From the NCBI RefSeq assembly GCF_002266425.1, contig NZ_NPMN01000015.1, forward strand, positions 1-64,000: DNA of 64,000 bases. Reading direction: 5' to 3'. The stretch is from Tissierella sp. P1 (GTDB taxonomy: Bacteria; Bacillota; Clostridia; Tissierellales; Tissierellaceae). The position numbers and the translations under genes are program-made. The notes under the pieces are model-generated. The model was not told where the DNA came from and did not search any database. It saw nothing but the letters and a program-made list of their open reading frames with translations. Of the stretch, positions 56,468 to 64,000 are shown one piece after another (the stretch's first letter is position 1; the number at the start of each line of letters is the position of its first letter).

Positions 56468-57664
56468 ATGAAGAAGAAAAGGTTATTGCTAATTGGCTTA
56501 TTAGTCTTATTATTTTCTACTGGATGCCAGAAGAAAGAGGGTATCATTAGGGCGGAAGAGTGGCAAGATAAGTATCCAGAAATATATGCGTCCTATATGA
56601 GAAATGAAGAAATGGAAGAGACTACTTTTGGTGGCTCAGTACCTATTGATTACTTAGAAAAGTATCCAGACCTTAAAGTATTTTATGATGGTTATGGTTT
56701 TAGCAAAGAGTACTTAAGAGCAAGAGGACATTCATACGCTTTAGAGGATGTTATGAATACTGCAAGACCAAAAGCAGGTGCTAGTTGTCTGAGTTGTAAG
56801 ACATCTGATTTCATTGAGGTTTTAGAGAGAGATGGAGTAGAAGTTAACAAGTTGAATTTTGAGGAATTTGTTGCGGAAAATCCACAAATGTCTACTATTA
56901 GCTGTTACGATTGTCACAAGAATGAGCCTGGTGTAGTTAATTTAACGAGAAGTCATTTAACAGATGCATTGAATCATATTGATGAGGAAATTAATTCTAA
57001 AACTTTAGCTTGTGCTCAGTGCCATGTTGAGTATTACATGGATGCAGAAACTAAGAAAGTAATTTTACCTTGGGAAAAGGGTACAGATACTGATAGTATG
57101 CTAGCTTACTATGAAGAAAACAACGTAACTGATTGGGTTCATCCTACTACTGGTGCAGATCTTTTAAAGGCTCAACATCCAGAGTTTGAGACTTTTAATG
57201 GAAGTATTCACTACAATATGGGATTATCTTGTGCAGACTGTCATATGCCTGAGATTGAAGAAAAAGGTGATGACTTATTGAGATCTCATCAATGGACAAG
57301 TCCGCTTAAATCAGAGAAAGGTCTAAATAAATCTTGTATATCATGTCATGGTGGGACTACAGATGACCTTATAGCTAAAGTAGAAGATGTTCAAAGGGGA
57401 GTATACGATAAGCAAGAGAAAGTAAGTGCTGAGCTTCTAGACTTTATTGAAAGGTTGACAGCAGCCATTGAAGATGGAGTTTTAAGTGAAGATGATTTAA
57501 CGCATCTAAGAGATATTCATAGAAGAGCACAATTTAAGTGGGACTTTGTATTCGTTGAAAATGGAGAAGGATTCCACAATTCAGTTAGAGCCCATGAAGA
57601 CTTAGATGGTGCTAGGTCCTTGATACAAGAAGGGATTAAGATATTAGAAAAATATGATAGATAA
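56468..57664 (+). CDS. nrfA: Ammonia-forming cytochrome c nitrite reductase
   Basis: A 398-residue pentahaem enzyme reducing nitrite to ammonium outside the membrane. The signal peptide ends in a lipobox (FSTGC, Cys20), so it is lipid-anchored. Haem sites: catalytic CLSCK (107-111) with the NrfA-specific lysine, then CYDCH (146-150), CAQCH (182-186), CADCH (255-259) and CISCH (290-294). CHVEYY and SHQWTSP contain active-site residues. No nrfH precedes or follows it, so the electron donor is unclear. resB and ccsA for haem attachment follow. Confidence 0.95.
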   Translation: MKKKRLLLIGLLVLLFSTGCQKKEGIIRAEEWQDKYPEIYASYMRNEEMEETTFGGSVPIDYLEKYPDLKVFYDGYGFSKEYLRARGHSYALEDVMNTARPKAGASCLSCKTSDFIEVLERDGVEVNKLNFEEFVAENPQMSTISCYDCHKNEPGVVNLTRSHLTDALNHIDEEINSKTLACAQCHVEYYMDAETKKVILPWEKGTDTDSMLAYYEENNVTDWVHPTTGADLLKAQHPEFETFNGSIHYNMGLSCADCHMPEIEEKGDDLLRSHQWTSPLKSEKGLNKSCISCHGGTTDDLIAKVEDVQRGVYDKQEKVSAELLDFIERLTAAIEDGVLSEDDLTHLRDIHRRAQFKWDFVFVENGEGFHNSVRAHEDLDGARSLIQEGIKILEKYDR

Positions 57665-57667
57665 ATA

Positions 57668-57694
57668 AACAGGGCTGAAAAGGCCCTGTTTTAA
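57668..57694 (+). terminator. Hairpin between nrfA and resB
   Basis: ACAGGGC and GCCCTGT enclose a small loop and are followed by TTTTAAAA. It may lower expression of the maturation genes relative to nrfA. Confidence 0.65.
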
Positions 57695-57711
57695 AATCAT
57701 AGGAGGTAGAC

Positions 57712-59009
57712 ATGAAGGAAAATAAGGATAGATTTTTAGTTAAATTGTGGAGAAATCTTCATTCTATGAAATTAGGTATAATCCTTCTTATGATAATAGG
57801 TCTTCTTTCTATAATTGGAACTGTAATACCTCAAGAAAATCCCTTGAAGTACTATGAAACTAATTATAGCCAGATTGTATATGAGATTATAAAGGCCTTT
57901 AGCTTATATAAAGTCTATGATTCTTGGTGGTTTATCGCTTTAATATCTGTTTTAGCCTTAAATTTAATTTTATGCAGTATCAAAAGGTTTAAGCAGGTAT
58001 TTAATTTAGTTACAAACAAAATAGATTTTGACTTGGAATTAAATAAGTTAAAAGATATCCAGAAGATTTCCTTAGAGAAAGATGAAATAGGCAAGATTTT
58101 TAATGAAATGAAGTATAAGTCTATTAAAGAAAAGGATTTTGAAAATGGGAAGCTCTATTATGGAGATAAGAACAGTATAGGGTATTTAGGATCTTGGTTG
58201 ACACATTTTGGGATTTTGGTAATTATAGTGTTCTTTACCTATGGTAAGCTTTATGGATTTGAGGCTTATGTTCACGGAGTTCCAGGAACTACAGTAGAAG
58301 TACCAGGTACGCAGCATTTTATAAATATAAAGGATTTTAATGTATCTTTTAGAGATGATTTTACTGTAGAGCAGTATGTTTCGGATATTGAGGTTTTAAA
58401 GAATGGACATGTAATAGATGTGGGACAAGTATTGGTGAATCATCCCTTTAGAACTAATGACTTAAACGTTTATCAGAATTCTACTGGATGGGCCGTAGAT
58501 GCTACTCTTTATAAGAATGGAGAAGAGTATAGACATAAAACTATATATCAAGGAGATTTTTTATAGAAGATGATCAGATGATTGCTTTACAGTTTGTAAA
58601 CTTTTATCCTGATTTAGATGAAACCACTACCACTACATTAAGGAATAAGTCTCCCCTACCAAATCATCCTGTTATGCTTTATGCATTGTTTTACAATGGT
58701 CATAGGGTGGATATGAATTTACTTCATATGAATGAAGAAGTTGGTTTTCAAGAGTATAGTTTTATTGTAGATAATCCTCAGATGTTTACATTACTTCAAA
58801 TAGTATATGATCCTGGTGTGGCTGGAGCCTTTGTCGGTGGAGCTTTCTTATTAACAGGAATATTCTTAGCCTTTTATGTAAATCCAAAAAAACTTAGGAT
58901 ATATGTAGATAACAGTGGTCAAGTAATGATATACGGAAAAAGTTACAAACATAACGGTGAGTATCTAGAAGAATTAAATAAAGTGATAGATACTATAAGG
59001 AGGAATTAA
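57712..59009 (+). pseudogene. resB: Cytochrome c biogenesis protein ResB, one frameshift
   Basis: System II haem-handling protein of about 430 codons. Membrane helices lie near residues 20-40, 75-95 and 160-180, then an external domain, and a final helix in the second part (GVAGAFVGGAFLLTGIFLAF). LGIILLMIIGLLSIIGTVIP is the typical ResB start. The frame is cut by a T run: six T at 58557-58562 where seven would give QGDFFIEDDQMIALQF. The start follows AGGAGG. With CcsA it forms the haem-lyase complex required for NrfA. Confidence 0.9.
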
Positions 59010-59010
59010 T

Positions 59011-59859
59011 ATGGATTTTTTAAGGATTGAGAGCACATTGTTTTATGGAGCGATAGGCCTATATTTAGCCTCTATGATTATGTATTTTATTTTTTTCGTA
59101 AGTAAAACCGAAAAAGCAGGAAATATTGGAAGTTTTATTATTAAAATTGGATTTGGTCTGCATACTTTAGCTTTGATATCTAGAGGTATTGGAGCAGGTA
59201 GAGTTCCATTGACAAATCAATATGAATTTGCCACTAGCTTTGCTTGGGGAATAGCTCTATGTTTTATAATATTTGAAAATAAATATAGCTTTAGAGCAAT
59301 GGGAACCTTTGTAGTGCCAATAATATTTTTAATTATTGGTTATGCTGCAATGCAAAACAAAGATGTAAGACCCCTTATGCCAGCTTTACAAAGTAAGTGG
59401 CTAGCTATTCATGTATCCCTTGCAATATTAAGCTATGGTTCCTTTGGAGTTGCAGCAGGGGTGTCTTGTATGTATTTATTGAGAAATAAGTTTTCAAAGG
59501 ATGATTTTATTTCCAAACATGTTCCTTCTTTGGATAAATTAGATGCTCTTAGTTATAGAGCCATATCCCTAGGATTTCTTTTATTGACTTTAGTTATAAT
59601 CACTGGTGCCATATGGGCAGAAAGTGCTTGGGGAAGATATTGGGCTTGGGATCCAAAGGAAACGTGGTCTTTGATTACATGGATAATATATGCTATTTAT
59701 TTGCATATGAGAATATCTAAGGGTTGGAAAGGAAAAAAAGCTGCTATTTTTAGCGTAATAGGATTTATATGTGTATTATTTACTTATATTGGTGTAAATA
59801 CACTGATACCAAGCATCCATTCCTATGCATTAGTAGGAGACTCCACATTATGTATCTAA
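59011..59859 (+). CDS. ccsA: Cytochrome c biogenesis protein CcsA (CcsB)
   Basis: A 282-residue membrane protein with about eight helices. The haem-binding WWD motif is WGRYWAWDPKETWSL, with conserved histidines in LAIHVSLAIL and in the last loop (IPSIHSYA). It follows resB directly and completes the System II maturase. Its last codons lie inside the terminator stem. Confidence 0.93.
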   Translation: MDFLRIESTLFYGAIGLYLASMIMYFIFFVSKTEKAGNIGSFIIKIGFGLHTLALISRGIGAGRVPLTNQYEFATSFAWGIALCFIIFENKYSFRAMGTFVVPIIFLIIGYAAMQNKDVRPLMPALQSKWLAIHVSLAILSYGSFGVAAGVSCMYLLRNKFSKDDFISKHVPSLDKLDALSYRAISLGFLLLTLVIITGAIWAESAWGRYWAWDPKETWSLITWIIYAIYLHMRISKGWKGKKAAIFSVIGFICVLFTYIGVNTLIPSIHSYALVGDSTLCI

Positions 59860-59871
59860 TGTGGAGTTTTT
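59840..59871 (+). terminator. Terminator of the nrfA-resB-ccsA operon
   Basis: ACTCCACATTA pairs with TAATGTGGAGT and is followed by T5; the ccsA stop codon lies within the stem. Confidence 0.88.
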
Positions 59872-59985
59872 GATATAATAAAAAGAAATTAGATTATAAA
59901 TAAGTACAGATGTGAGAATAAAAAATTATACAAATAAAACAAAAAGTGATATAATATTTGCACACTAAATTAGGAGGCTAAGAAT

Positions 59986-61812
59986 ATGTGTGGAATAGTA
60001 GGATATGTTGGAAATAAGAATGCTCAAGAAGTCATATTACAAGGATTGGAAAAACTAGAATATAGAGGATACGATTCATCAGGTATTGCAGTAAATGGAA
60101 ATGAACATATAGAGTATAAAAAGCTAAAAGGAAGACTTTCTGTATTAGAAAATTATTTAAAAGAGAAACCATTAGTAGGTAATGTTGGAATAGGTCATAC
60201 AAGATGGGCGACTCATGGAGCACCGTCTGATGTAAACTCCCATCCTCATTTAAATGAACAAGAAACCATAGCAGTGGTGCACAATGGAATAATAGAAAAT
60301 TATAGTGTACTTAAAGAAGAACTAATAAAAAAAGGATATAAATTTAAATCACAGACAGATACGGAAGTAGTTGTACATCTATTAGACAGTCTTTATGATG
60401 GAGATTTACTTAGCACAGTATTTAAAGCTACAGAAAGACTTAGAGGGGCTTATGCTCTAGGAGTTATTTCTTCAGATAACCCAGATGAACTTGTTGCAGT
60501 TAGAAAAGAAAGTCCTTTAGTAGTAGGAGTGGGAAATGATGAAAGTTTCATAGCATCAGATATTCCAGCACTGCTTAAATATACTAAAGATGTATATTTC
60601 CTAGAGAATGGAGAGATTGTTCATTTAACTAAAGACAAGGTAAAAATCTATGATAAAGATAAAAATGAAGTTGAAAGAGAAATATTTACAGTGGATTGGG
60701 ATATTGAAGCCGCTTCAAAGGGTGGATATGATCATTTCATGCTTAAAGAAATCTATGAGCAACCAAAGGCTATTAGAGAAACCTTATTAAGAAGACTTGA
60801 TGATAATGGCAGAATAGTTTTAGATGATATTAATGTAACAAAAGAGGATCTAGATAAAATCTCCAAGATTTATATTGTAGCCTGTGGTACAGCTTATCAT
60901 GCAGGATTAGTAGGAAGATATGCTATAGAAAGATTTGCCAAAATTCCTGTAGAACCTGATGTTGCATCAGAGTTTAGATATAGAGAACCATTTATTGATG
61001 AGAATACATTGCTTATTGCAGTCAGTCAATCTGGAGAAACGGCAGATACCCTTGCAGCTATAAGAGAAGCCAAGAGTAAAGGGGCAAGAATCCTTTCAAT
61101 CACCAATGTAGTGGGATCATCTGTGGCTAGGGAATCAGACGATGTATTTTATACATGGGCAGGACCAGAGATTGCAGTAGCTTCAACAAAGGCATATACT
61201 ACACAGTTAGTGGCTTTATACATGGTTGCACTTCATATGGCAAATATCAAGAAGAGCATTTCAGAAGATTATTATTTTGAAATCATTGAAAAAATGAAGG
61301 CATTGCCAGATAAGGTAGAAGAAATTTTTCAAAAGTCAGATGAAATTAAGAAAATAGCAGGAATTATTAAGGATAAAAACAGTGCATTTTATATAGGCAG
61401 AGGTCTTGATTATCAAACTTCTATGGAGGGAGCCTTGAAGCTGAAGGAAATTTCATATATCCATACAGAGGCTTTTGCAGCAGGAGAGTTAAAGCATGGA
61501 ACCATAGCCTTAATTGAGAAGGAAACTCCTGTAATTGCCGTAGCTAGTCAAGACTATTTATATGAAAAAATGGTTTCAAATATACAAGAGGTAAAGGCTA
61601 GAGGAGCATATACTATTGCCATAGTAAAAGAAGGATTAGATGAGAGCTTAAACCATGCTGACGAGACAATTTATATTCCAGAAGTAGATAATATATTAGC
61701 ACCAGTGTTAACAGTTGTACCTACTCAACTTCTTGCTTATTATACATCGGTTATAAAAGGTAATGATGTAGATAAGCCTAGAAATTTAGCCAAGTCAGTT
61801 ACAGTGGAGTAA
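59986..61812 (+). CDS. glmS: Glutamine-fructose-6-phosphate aminotransferase
   Basis: A 608-residue enzyme making GlcN-6-P for cell-wall synthesis, the opposite of NagB. The N-terminal glutaminase begins MCGIVGYVG with Cys2 as nucleophile, and GHTRWATHG is present. Two SIS domains follow (VACGTAYHAG, SQSGETADTL, GRGLDYQTSMEGALKLKE), ending KPRNLAKSVTVE. The 125-base upstream region contains no glmS ribozyme. Confidence 0.96.
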   Translation: MCGIVGYVGNKNAQEVILQGLEKLEYRGYDSSGIAVNGNEHIEYKKLKGRLSVLENYLKEKPLVGNVGIGHTRWATHGAPSDVNSHPHLNEQETIAVVHNGIIENYSVLKEELIKKGYKFKSQTDTEVVVHLLDSLYDGDLLSTVFKATERLRGAYALGVISSDNPDELVAVRKESPLVVGVGNDESFIASDIPALLKYTKDVYFLENGEIVHLTKDKVKIYDKDKNEVEREIFTVDWDIEAASKGGYDHFMLKEIYEQPKAIRETLLRRLDDNGRIVLDDINVTKEDLDKISKIYIVACGTAYHAGLVGRYAIERFAKIPVEPDVASEFRYREPFIDENTLLIAVSQSGETADTLAAIREAKSKGARILSITNVVGSSVARESDDVFYTWAGPEIAVASTKAYTTQLVALYMVALHMANIKKSISEDYYFEIIEKMKALPDKVEEIFQKSDEIKKIAGIIKDKNSAFYIGRGLDYQTSMEGALKLKEISYIHTEAFAAGELKHGTIALIEKETPVIAVASQDYLYEKMVSNIQEVKARGAYTIAIVKEGLDESLNHADETIYIPEVDNILAPVLTVVPTQLLAYYTSVIKGNDVDKPRNLAKSVTVE

Positions 61813-61847
61813 GGTAAAGTGACAATAATATTGTAGAATTTGAAATG

Positions 61848-61901
61848 AGCATTAGGAACAGGAAATTTATAATCTTAAACTGTTTCTGGTGCTCTATTTT
61901 T
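61848..61901 (+). terminator. Probable terminator of glmS
   Basis: GAGCATTAGGAACAG pairs, with several G-U pairs, with CTGTTTCTGGTGCTC and is followed by ATTTTTG. Confidence 0.6.
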
Positions 61902-61979
61902 GTTAAGGGATATATTTCTAGTCTAATTTTTATTCTAAAATAACAATGATTTAATATGTTTTTAGCAGTATTTCTGGAA

Positions 61980-62390
61980 TTAGGCTTCATAGCCAAAAAG
62001 TGTAATTTGGTTTTTGCCTGTCATGCAGATTTTAATTTCTACAGCATCTAATTGTATTACATTACCTAAGCTTAGTCCTGTATGAACTCCAACAAAGGAT
62101 GTCTGTAGGGTATTGATTACTTCCCAAGGATTTGATACTCTCTGTTATATCATGTTCAATAGGATTTGTTAAATAATCAAGAGTTCCTATTAGTGAAAGA
62201 TTTATTTGCTGTAATTCAATCCAATTTGCCGTAGGATTAGGTCGCCAATAAAGTACCATTGAGCTGACGCCTACTGCAACAGTTAGATTGAGACTACAGT
62301 AGAATTTAAAGAGGCTAGGTTTCCATTAGTAAGCCCTATTGTGCTATTGACATTAAGTCTATAAGGTCAATAGAAGTGTTGCTTTGCCAT
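61980..62390 (-). pseudogene. Degenerate hypothetical gene
   Basis: Read on the minus strand, fragments in different frames string together: NSTVVSNLTVAVGVSSMVL (after adding one A near 62285), then VLYWRPNPTANWIELQQINL, then TLQTSFVGVHTGLSLG, ending KNQITLFGYEA with a stop at 61980. At least three indels or stops interrupt it, and no ribosome binding site is clear. The family is not recognised. The amino-acid make-up looks like real protein, so a decayed gene is likelier than chance. Confidence 0.4.
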
Positions 62391-62409
62391 TATATGTTTA
62401 CTTTATATG

Positions 62410-62518
62410 AATAGGGCAATAGTAAAGTTCCGCTTTAATATTACACATCAAGAACTTGATCTAAATAAGGTGCAAAAAAGGCTTTCTTATAATGTTTCAA
62501 TAGAATCCTTTTTTATGA
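62410..62518 (+). other. Short coding relic resembling a segment at 43.36 kb
   Basis: This frame reads AIVKFRFNITHQELDLNKVQ and KRLSYNVSIESFF before a stop, with no start codon. The segment 43358-43410 is similar in DNA and reads KFYFN...YQEFDL. Both look like remains of one small gene family, perhaps DUF4279-like (a guess). Otherwise 61902-62520 holds nothing I can support beyond the degenerate gene. Confidence 0.35.
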
Positions 62519-62531
62519 TTTGAATATAATG

Positions 62532-62560
62532 TTGACACTACGAACATTGTTCTATATACT
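62532..62560 (+). promoter_or_regulatory. Promoter of the manganese riboswitch and mntP
   Basis: TTGACA (62532-62537) and TATACT (62555-62560), 17 bases apart. Confidence 0.82.
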
Positions 62561-62570
62561 TATTAATGAG

Positions 62571-62693
62571 ATAAGGGAGTAGTTAGCACAATAAGAATTG
62601 TGTAATAAAGTCAACACACTGATAAAATTTATCTGGCTTTATTTTAAATAATGAGACTTGTCTGCGGAGAAAACTGCAGATAGGTCTTTTTTT
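62571..62693 (+). promoter_or_regulatory. yybP-ykoY (manganese) riboswitch with terminator
   Basis: AAGGGAGTAG near the 5' end, the central hairpin TAGCACAAT/ATTGTGT, GTCAACACACTGATAAAATT and the later CTGGCTTTATTTTAAA with GAGACTTGTCTGC follow the layout of this class. The end of the aptamer is also the 5' arm of a terminator, AGACTTGTCTGCGG with CTGCAGATAGGTCT and T7 (62653-62693). Mn2+ binding should favour read-through into mntP. Confidence 0.85.
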
Positions 62694-62727
62694 ATTAGAA
62701 AAATTAAAGGATAAAGGAGAACAGAAT

Positions 62728-63321
62728 ATGAGTTTATTTGAATTGTTTATTATTGCAGTTGGGTTATCAATGGATGCATTTGCAGTGGCAATTTGTAAAG
62801 GGTTGTCTATGGGTAAGATTAGTATTAAAAAAGCTGGAATAGTAGGATTATATTTTGGAACCTTCCAAGGGGGAATGCCTTTGATAGGATATTTTTTAGG
62901 AGTAAGGTTTCATGATAAAATTACATCTATGGACCATTGGATAGCATTTATATTGCTTGCATTTATTGGTTTAAACATGATTCGAGAATCAAGAAATTGT
63001 GAATGTGAGAATGAAGATGACTCTATACATAATAAGAGTATGAATGATTCACTTAGCTTCAAAAACATGTCTGTTTTAGCAATTGCAACAAGTATTGATG
63101 CTTTAGCAATAGGAGTTACCTTCGCATTTCTTAAGGTAAATATTACTCCAGCAGTTTCATTTATTGGAATCGTTACTTTTATATTATCAATGATTGGCGT
63201 TAAGATAGGGAATGCATTCGGAAATAAATGTAAATCAAAAGCAGAGCTTATGGGTGGATTGATTTTAATATTTATGGGCTTTAAAATTTTGCTTAGTCAT
63301 ATAGGAATAATTAATTTTTAA
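62728..63321 (+). CDS. mntP: Manganese efflux pump MntP
   Basis: A 197-residue membrane exporter with six helices. The two internal repeats carry the metal-site aspartates in [16 protein letters not shown] and [16 protein letters not shown]. The start follows AAAGGAGA, 35 bases after the riboswitch terminator. Together with the DtxR-controlled importer at 32.5 kb it gives two-sided manganese control. Confidence 0.94.
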   Translation: MSLFELFIIAVGLSMDAFAVAICKGLSMGKISIKKAGIVGLYFGTFQGGMPLIGYFLGVRFHDKITSMDHWIAFILLAFIGLNMIRESRNCECENEDDSIHNKSMNDSLSFKNMSVLAIATSIDALAIGVTFAFLKVNITPAVSFIGIVTFILSMIGVKIGNAFGNKCKSKAELMGGLILIFMGFKILLSHIGIINF

Positions 63322-63356
63322 GTTAGAATTACATATTTATATATAAAAAAATGAAT

Positions 63357-63416
63357 ATGAATATTTGAACAAATACTCATATGACTATTGACATTTAAGA
63401 AGTATGATAATATAAT
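63357..63416 (+). promoter_or_regulatory. Promoter and ArsR/CadC-type operator
   Basis: ATGAATATTTG (63357-63367) and CAAATACTCAT (63370-63380) form an inverted repeat with one mismatch and a two-base centre. TTGACA (63388-63393) and TATAAT (63411-63416) follow with a 17-base spacer. Confidence 0.78.
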
Positions 63417-63481
63417 AAATATATAATACATGAATGATTGCACAATTGTTCAAGTGAAATATCTTAAAAAGAGGTGATAAT

Positions 63482-63853
63482 ATGACTAAAAATTTTAATT
63501 CAGTTGAAAAATGTGATTGCAATGTAATTCATGAGGATGTTGTAAATCAAGTTAAAGATAAAATGCCAGAAGAAGAAAATCTTTATGATCTAGCAGAATT
63601 ATTTAAGGTATTTGGAGATTCAACACGAATTAAGATCCTATGGGCTTTAAATGAAGCTGAGATGTGTGTTTGTGATATTGCTGCCTTGTTGAATATGACC
63701 CAATCGGCAATTTCTCATCAGCTAAGAGTCTTAAGGCAAGCTACCTTAGTGAAAAATAGAAAAGAAGGAAAAGTAGTGTATTATTCTTTAGATGATGAAC
63801 ACGTAAAACATATATTTGATCAAGGCTTGATTCACATAAATGAGAAGAAATAA
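63482..63853 (+). CDS. ArsR/SmtB-family metalloregulator, CadC-like
   Basis: A 123-residue repressor. The N-terminal CDCNVIH and the alpha-3 motif EMCVCD are the cysteine ligands of the CadC-type metal site; histidines in DDEHVKHIFDQGLIHINE resemble the alpha-5 zinc site. The winged helix is seen in AALLNMTQSAISHQLRVLRQ. It probably senses Cd, Pb or Zn and represses itself and the next gene, as both have matching inverted repeats upstream. Confidence 0.9.
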   Translation: MTKNFNSVEKCDCNVIHEDVVNQVKDKMPEEENLYDLAELFKVFGDSTRIKILWALNEAEMCVCDIAALLNMTQSAISHQLRVLRQATLVKNRKEGKVVYYSLDDEHVKHIFDQGLIHINEKK

Positions 63854-63883
63854 GCAGCATAAAGAAATATTTTTTTGTACTTA

Positions 63884-63903
63884 ATATGAATAAGTATTCA
63901 TAT
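63884..63903 (+). promoter_or_regulatory. Second ArsR/CadC-type operator
   Basis: ATATGAATAAGTATTCATAT is an inverted repeat with nine-base arms around AG, similar to the operator before the ArsR-type gene. It lies 80 bases before the next start codon. Confidence 0.7.
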
Positions 63904-63985
63904 ATTCATATAAATACTTAATGATTTAACAAAATATCAAAGTCATAGAGTAAATAAAATAATAATATTTAAGGGGGAAGTAATA

Positions 63986-64000
63986 ATGAAAAAGAAATTT
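63986..64000 (+). CDS. Start of a further gene, cut off by the window end
   Basis: AAGGGGGAAG is followed by an ATG and four codons (MKKKF). The ArsR-type operator ahead of it suggests a metal efflux pump or metal-binding protein, but only five residues are visible. Confidence 0.55.

Noticed and set aside
59860..59985. glmS ribozyme upstream of glmS
   Set aside because: The gap to the previous gene is only about 125 bases and has no AGCGCC-type core or pseudoknot pattern.
62376..62392. UGA-containing start (MAKQHFY then TGA) of the degenerate minus-strand gene
   Set aside because: There is no ribosome binding site, SECIS-like hairpin or redox motif, and the rest of the gene is broken by several indels.
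1..64000. CRISPR arrays, tRNA or rRNA genes, complete insertion sequences
   Set aside because: No regularly spaced repeats, cloverleaf or rRNA-like segments, and no transposase frame were seen.

Overview
The window is low-GC, densely coded DNA with strong AGGAGG-type ribosome binding sites, TTGACA/TATAAT promoters, T-box and S-box leaders, lipoprotein signal peptides and DtxR, ArsR and LevR family regulators. This fits an anaerobic Firmicute of the Clostridia/Tissierellia type (inference; no rRNA is present). No tRNA, rRNA, complete insertion sequence or CRISPR array was seen.

Layout. 1-9.5 kb: two-component system, UBA/DUF4342 protein, exported FMN/FAD reductase with a divergent TetR gene, a broken MFS exporter with an ArsR-type regulator, and a SigV/RsiV-like pair. 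9.6-25 kb: acetyltransferase, TIM-barrel protein, ABC-F ATPase, TetR plus radical SAM protein, a T-box leader in front of an archaeal-type aspartyl-tRNA synthetase, M29 aminopeptidase, ABC exporter, diguanylate cyclase and RtcB. 25-29 kb: two tandem SAM-type riboswitches ahead of metA-hom-lysC. 29-32.4 kb: an exported protein of unknown function and two related YD-repeat-like proteins. 32.5-38.5 kb: DtxR/MntR-type repressor, Mn/Zn ABC importer, DHFR and a cation antiporter. 38.7-49 kb: nagB, nagA, a LevR-type sigma-54 activator, a sigma-54 promoter, a cellobiose/chitobiose-type PTS, GH4 enzyme, MupG-like enzyme, HPr and EI. 49-55.1 kb: two-component system with an ABC exporter carrying a fused M1 peptidase, using noticeably more CGN and CTG codons than its neighbours. 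55.2-60 kb: an unlisted UGA-containing SelW-like selenoprotein gene, a nag-region relic, a YgbA_NO gene and nrfA-resB-ccsA. 60-64 kb: glmS, a degenerate stretch, a manganese riboswitch with mntP, and an ArsR/CadC-like regulator.

How parts work together. Manganese or zinc is handled from both sides, by a DtxR-controlled importer and a riboswitch-controlled exporter. The nag/PTS block looks like uptake and breakdown of GlcNAc-containing disaccharides, with GlmS as the opposing biosynthetic enzyme. NrfA, YgbA_NO, ResB and CcsA form a nitrite reduction and cytochrome c maturation set.

Two features dominate the second look. First, at least thirteen single-base frame disruptions, nearly all deletions, hit ten otherwise well conserved genes, together with two kilobase-scale deletion scars; either the consensus is error-prone or decay is unusually widespread. 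Second, RNA-level control is rich: one T-box specifier stem feeding two complete antiterminator/terminator units, two unlike SAM aptamers in series, a Mn riboswitch and a probable bacterial SECIS hairpin.
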